From assembly GCA_009731375.1 (NCBI GenBank), contig BJOX01000041.1, positions 1,171,223 through 1,192,108 of the forward strand: a DNA stretch of 20,886 bases, in the 5' to 3' direction. This document shows, one piece after another, positions 18,128-20,886 of the stretch (positions within the stretch are counted from its first letter, which is position 1; each line of letters begins with the position of its first letter). The translations under genes and the position numbers were made by a program. The notes under the pieces are model-generated. The model saw nothing but the letters and a program-made list of their open reading frames with translations. It searched no databases and had not been told where the DNA came from. This DNA is from Paulinella micropora. Lineage: Eukaryota; Cercozoa; Imbricatea; Euglyphida.

Positions 18128-18473
18128 CGCAAGAAAAGTGAAAGGAAAGAGTTGCATAGTACTCTCGACATGCTTGCCAACTCGGCCGGCTCACGAAGAT
18201 TCTATGATATACTAGTAAATTATGCAAAGAATCTCAAACGTTTGATATTAATATTATATACCGGTACAAGTATATATATATATTTCTAATTACAATAATA
18301 ATATTAGTATATATAATATATATACTTTTTTTTGTCAAATATATATATTGATTGACGAAAGAGCTTATTTGTCAACAATGGCTGAGTAACCAATGGCTAG
18401 AAGTCACATCTAGCTCACAGAGACGACTGGGGTCCACAAACCTCGCATTTTGGGTAATGACACCCACTCCTAA
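18128..18473. other. AT-rich spacer, nothing seen
   Basis: TA-dinucleotide-rich stretch at about 18240-18350. No exon or RNA gene recognised. The missing eS4 C-terminal exon, expected to start with Pro-Trp, is not found here. Confidence 0.4.
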
Positions 18474-18514
18474 AGAAAGAAAGAAAAAAAGAAAGAAAGG
18501 AAGAAAGGAAGGAA

Positions 18515-18556
<42 letters not shown>

Positions 18557-18560
18557 AAAT
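18474..18560. repeat. (AAAG)n microsatellite
   Basis: AAAG units with AAGG variants in the middle. Confidence 0.95.
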
Positions 18561-18724
18561 CATAAAATCATGAATATAAAATGCTATCGTATATTTGCAT
18601 CCGTAATAAGCGAAGAGAAATGGTTGGGAAGTCAGCAAAGCAAAACTTGTGAGGCAAGAAATGCAAGCACTGCACGTTTGACAAAATATAAAGGAACACA
18701 AAAGCAAAGCGAGCAGGCAAGAAC

Positions 18725-18940
18725 CTGGGTGCCCTCCCCTATCACGAAGACGTTGGCAATCCGCGTGGCGAAGTTGTTCTTGGAAGCGTCGCGAATGTGG
18801 ACGATGTCGAAGGAGCCCGGGTGCTTATCCACGGTCACAATGGTGCCCACACGCCCGATATTGTGCCCGCGGGTGACCATGCAGAGGTTGCCGGCCTCGA
18901 AGGGAATGCGCTCGGTCGCCTCGCCGGTCTTGAGGTCCAT
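18725..18940 (-). CDS. RPS4: Ribosomal protein eS4 (RPS4), single internal exon
   Basis: A 216-nt exon (72 codons, phase 0 at both ends) with strong borders: on the minus strand a pyrimidine-rich tract ends CTCCTGCTAG before codon 1 (18940), and CACCCAG is followed by GTTCTTG (donor 18724-18723). The protein starts MDLKTGEATERIPFEAGNLC and contains HPGSFDIVHIRDA and FATRIANVFVIGEG, the KOW-domain region of eukaryotic and archaeal ribosomal protein S4e, part of the 40S subunit. Animal eS4 has near-identical blocks. The conserved Gly-Gly of VTGG is Arg-Gly here (VTRGHN), an unusual change in the KOW motif. Neither neighbouring exon is visible: the C-terminal part (PWxSLPRGKG) is not to the left, and the N-terminal part is not before the microsatellites on the right. 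It is either a gene with long introns or an orphan exon copy. Confidence 0.85.
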
Positions 18941-19197
18941 CTAGCAGGAGACACACAGAAGCAGCAACTCTTGAGCAGTCCCACCCACGACAGAGCGCTC
19001 TCGAGGCAGGTGCAGTAGTGCGTGCCACGCATGAGCGTCTATGCCGCACGCTCACATCACACCTACCTATCTGCTGGTGAATCTAAGATTCTAAATGTTG
19101 ACGCACGTGTGTACTTATGTGTTTTACTATTAATATTCTGCATCAAACAAAATAAATGCTTATATAAATACGCACAGACAAAAATGCAGACTTGCAA
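18941..19197. other. Intron or flank upstream of the eS4 exon
   Basis: The splice acceptor tract of the eS4 exon lies at about 18941-18965. Beyond it I find no sequence matching the preceding part of eS4. Confidence 0.5.
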
Positions 19198-19456
19198 ACA
19201 TACACACATACATACATACATCCATAGATCTACCTCTCCCCCCCCTCTCTCTCTCTCTCTCCTCTCCCCCCTCTCCCTCCCTCTCTCTCTCTCTCTCTCT
19301 CTCATACACACATCTATCTAATCTATCCAATCTCTCTCTCTCATCTATCTAATCTATCTAATCTATCTATCTAATCTATCTATCCAATCTATCTATCTAA
19401 TCTATCTAGATATCTATCTATCTAAATATCCATCTATCTATCTATCTATTTATCTA

Positions 19457-19489
<33 letters not shown>

Positions 19490-19964
19490 GTATATATAGC
19501 TCTATGTCTCACTCTCTCTCTATATATATATCTATCTATCTATCTGTCTATCTGTCTATCTGTCTATCTGTCTATCTATCTATCTGTCTATCTACTATCT
19601 ATCTATCTATCCATCTATCTATCTATCTATCTATCCATCTATCCATCCATCTATCTATCTATCTATCTATCTATCTCTAATATCTAATGTCTATAATATC
19701 TATATCTATAATATCTCTATCTATATCTATCTATCTATCTATCTCTAATATCTATCTATCTATGTCTATAATATCTATATCTATAACATCTCTATCTCTA
19801 TCTATCTATCTATATATCTATATATCTCTCTTCTCTCTCTTTCTCTCTCTCTCTCTATATATATATATATTCTCTCTCTACATATATTATATATCTATCT
19901 ATTTATCTCTCTCTATCTCTCTCTCTCTCCCCCCCCTCCCTCCCCTTCCCTCTCTCTCTCTCTA

Positions 19965-20000
<36 letters not shown>

Positions 20001-20007
20001 CACCCAC

Positions 20008-20042
<35 letters not shown>

Positions 20043-20063
20043 CCTACCTACCTATCTACCTAC

Positions 20064-20102
<39 letters not shown>

Positions 20103-20458
20103 CCTATCTACCTATCTACCTACCTAACTACCTACCTACCTACCGATCTACCGATCTACCGATCTACCTACCTACCTACCTACCTATCTACCTATCTATC
20201 TATCTATCTATCTATCCATCCATCCATCTATCCACCTATCCACCTATCCACCCATCTATCCCATCTATCCCATCTATCCCATCTATCCCATCTATCCTAT
20301 CTATCCTATCTATTCTATCTATTCTATCTATTCTCTATTCTATCTATTCTATCTATTCTATTTTAGCTATTCTAACTATTCTAGCTATTCTAGCTATTCT
20401 AGCTAGCTAGCTACCTACCTACCTACCTACCTACCTATCTACTTATCTATCTATCTAC

Positions 20459-20492
<34 letters not shown>
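19198..20492. repeat. Large (CTAT)n array with CATA, CT, TA and CTAC variants
   Basis: Starts with CATA/CATC units, then (CT)n, then about 1.15 kb of CTAT-type tetranucleotides with CTGT, CCAT, CTAC, CGAT and five-base variants (ATCTATCC, TATTC). The array ends directly at the 191-bp element copy B, so GATA on the opposite strand follows the element's end. Confidence 0.97.
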
Positions 20493-20496
<4 letters not shown>

Positions 20497-20683
20497 GCAA
20501 GGGGCGCTTATGGAACGAGCCCTGGCCCCGCCTGGTACTAGGGAGCTTTGGTATCGCCTGTATCAGTCCCTTCCGTGCAAACATCACAGCTTAGCTGGGC
20601 ATCGGGTTAATACTTTACCCACAGACTTCCTTGGTTGACGAAATCAGAAGCTCCCTTTTTCTGACATTAGTCGATATCTCATC
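20493..20683 (-). repeat. 191-bp interspersed element, copy B
   Basis: Reverse complement of 3618-3808 over its full 191 bp. Five differences, all transitions, by direct comparison. The homology stops exactly at TTCTGCAA on the left, where (CTAT)n begins, and at GATATCTCATC on the right, where unique sequence begins. Confidence 0.9.
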
Positions 20684-20886
20684 AGTTGATCTCATCACTT
20701 ACTCCACGGAGTGAACCAAGGCCACTTGAGGTGTCACTGACTCTCCCTTGGGCTTGGCTTTTTGAAATGGGTGCCATCTGTCGACAGACAGAGAATTAGG
20801 GGATGGTGTGGGTGTGCTGGGCCCGTGGTGGGGTGCCTTATGTGTGCCTAGCCATACGCCTATAAGTCACATGCCGAAATAGCGAC
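20684..20886. other. Unique right flank, nothing seen
   Basis: No open frame of note. One short palindrome, TGTCGACA, at about 20780. Confidence 0.4.

Noticed and set aside
18570-19055. Plus-strand and alternate minus-strand frames over the eS4 exon
   Set aside because: Shadows of the exon; only one minus frame matches eS4 and fits the splice sites.

Overview
The window is eukaryotic nuclear DNA from a repeat-rich draft assembly. It has four runs of N (310-319, 1272-1847, 3834-4679, 5404-5413), kilobases of di-, tri- and tetranucleotide microsatellite, one exon with textbook splice borders, and a decayed Ty1/copia retrotransposon. No operons, Shine-Dalgarno sites or other prokaryotic features are visible. 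I cannot place the organism. The retroelement primer site resembles that of copia/Ty5-type elements of protists, fungi and animals, and a protist or early-branching opisthokont would fit, but this is a guess.

Layout. 1-3050: a higher-order repeat made of GC-rich modules (G), hairpin modules (H) and palindrome-bearing monomers of 162-186 bp (P). The order G-H-G-P occurs twice, each time preceded by an (ATA)n run. 3127-6311: (TAA)n, (AGT)n, (AGA)n, (GATA)n and (ACT)n arrays, one 191-bp unique element (copy A) and a large gap. 6467-7280 (-): first part of a secreted trypsin-like serine protease, with His and Asp of the triad, which runs out into the (ACT)n array before the Ser region. 7281-9483: mostly non-coding, with a recent 74-bp tandem duplication, (CATA)n and (GT)n arrays, and a 64-codon open stretch with a Cys motif. 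9484-9901 (-): a RecQ helicase remnant with a frameshift. 10270-11519 (-): uncharacterised ORFs around what looks like the polypurine tract and LTR start of a second, different LTR element. 12036-17450 (+): the copia element, with diverged LTRs, an initiator-tRNA-Met-type primer site, gag-like ORF, integrase, reverse transcriptase and RNase H, broken by several frameshifts and stops. 17451-18720: spacer with inverted repeats, an open stretch and (AAAG)n. 18725-18940 (-): a single 216-nt exon of ribosomal protein eS4. 19198-20492: (CTAT)n and related arrays. 20493-20683: copy B of the 191-bp element, inverted relative to copy A and 97% identical.

How it works together. I see no functional gene cluster. 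The window looks like a repeat nest in which gene pieces (protease, RecQ, eS4) sit among transposon and microsatellite DNA. The points most worth checking are the palindromic satellite with a decayed central CpG, the inverted 191-bp elements tied to GATA arrays, the copia primer site that contains the gag start codon, and the orphan eS4 exon.
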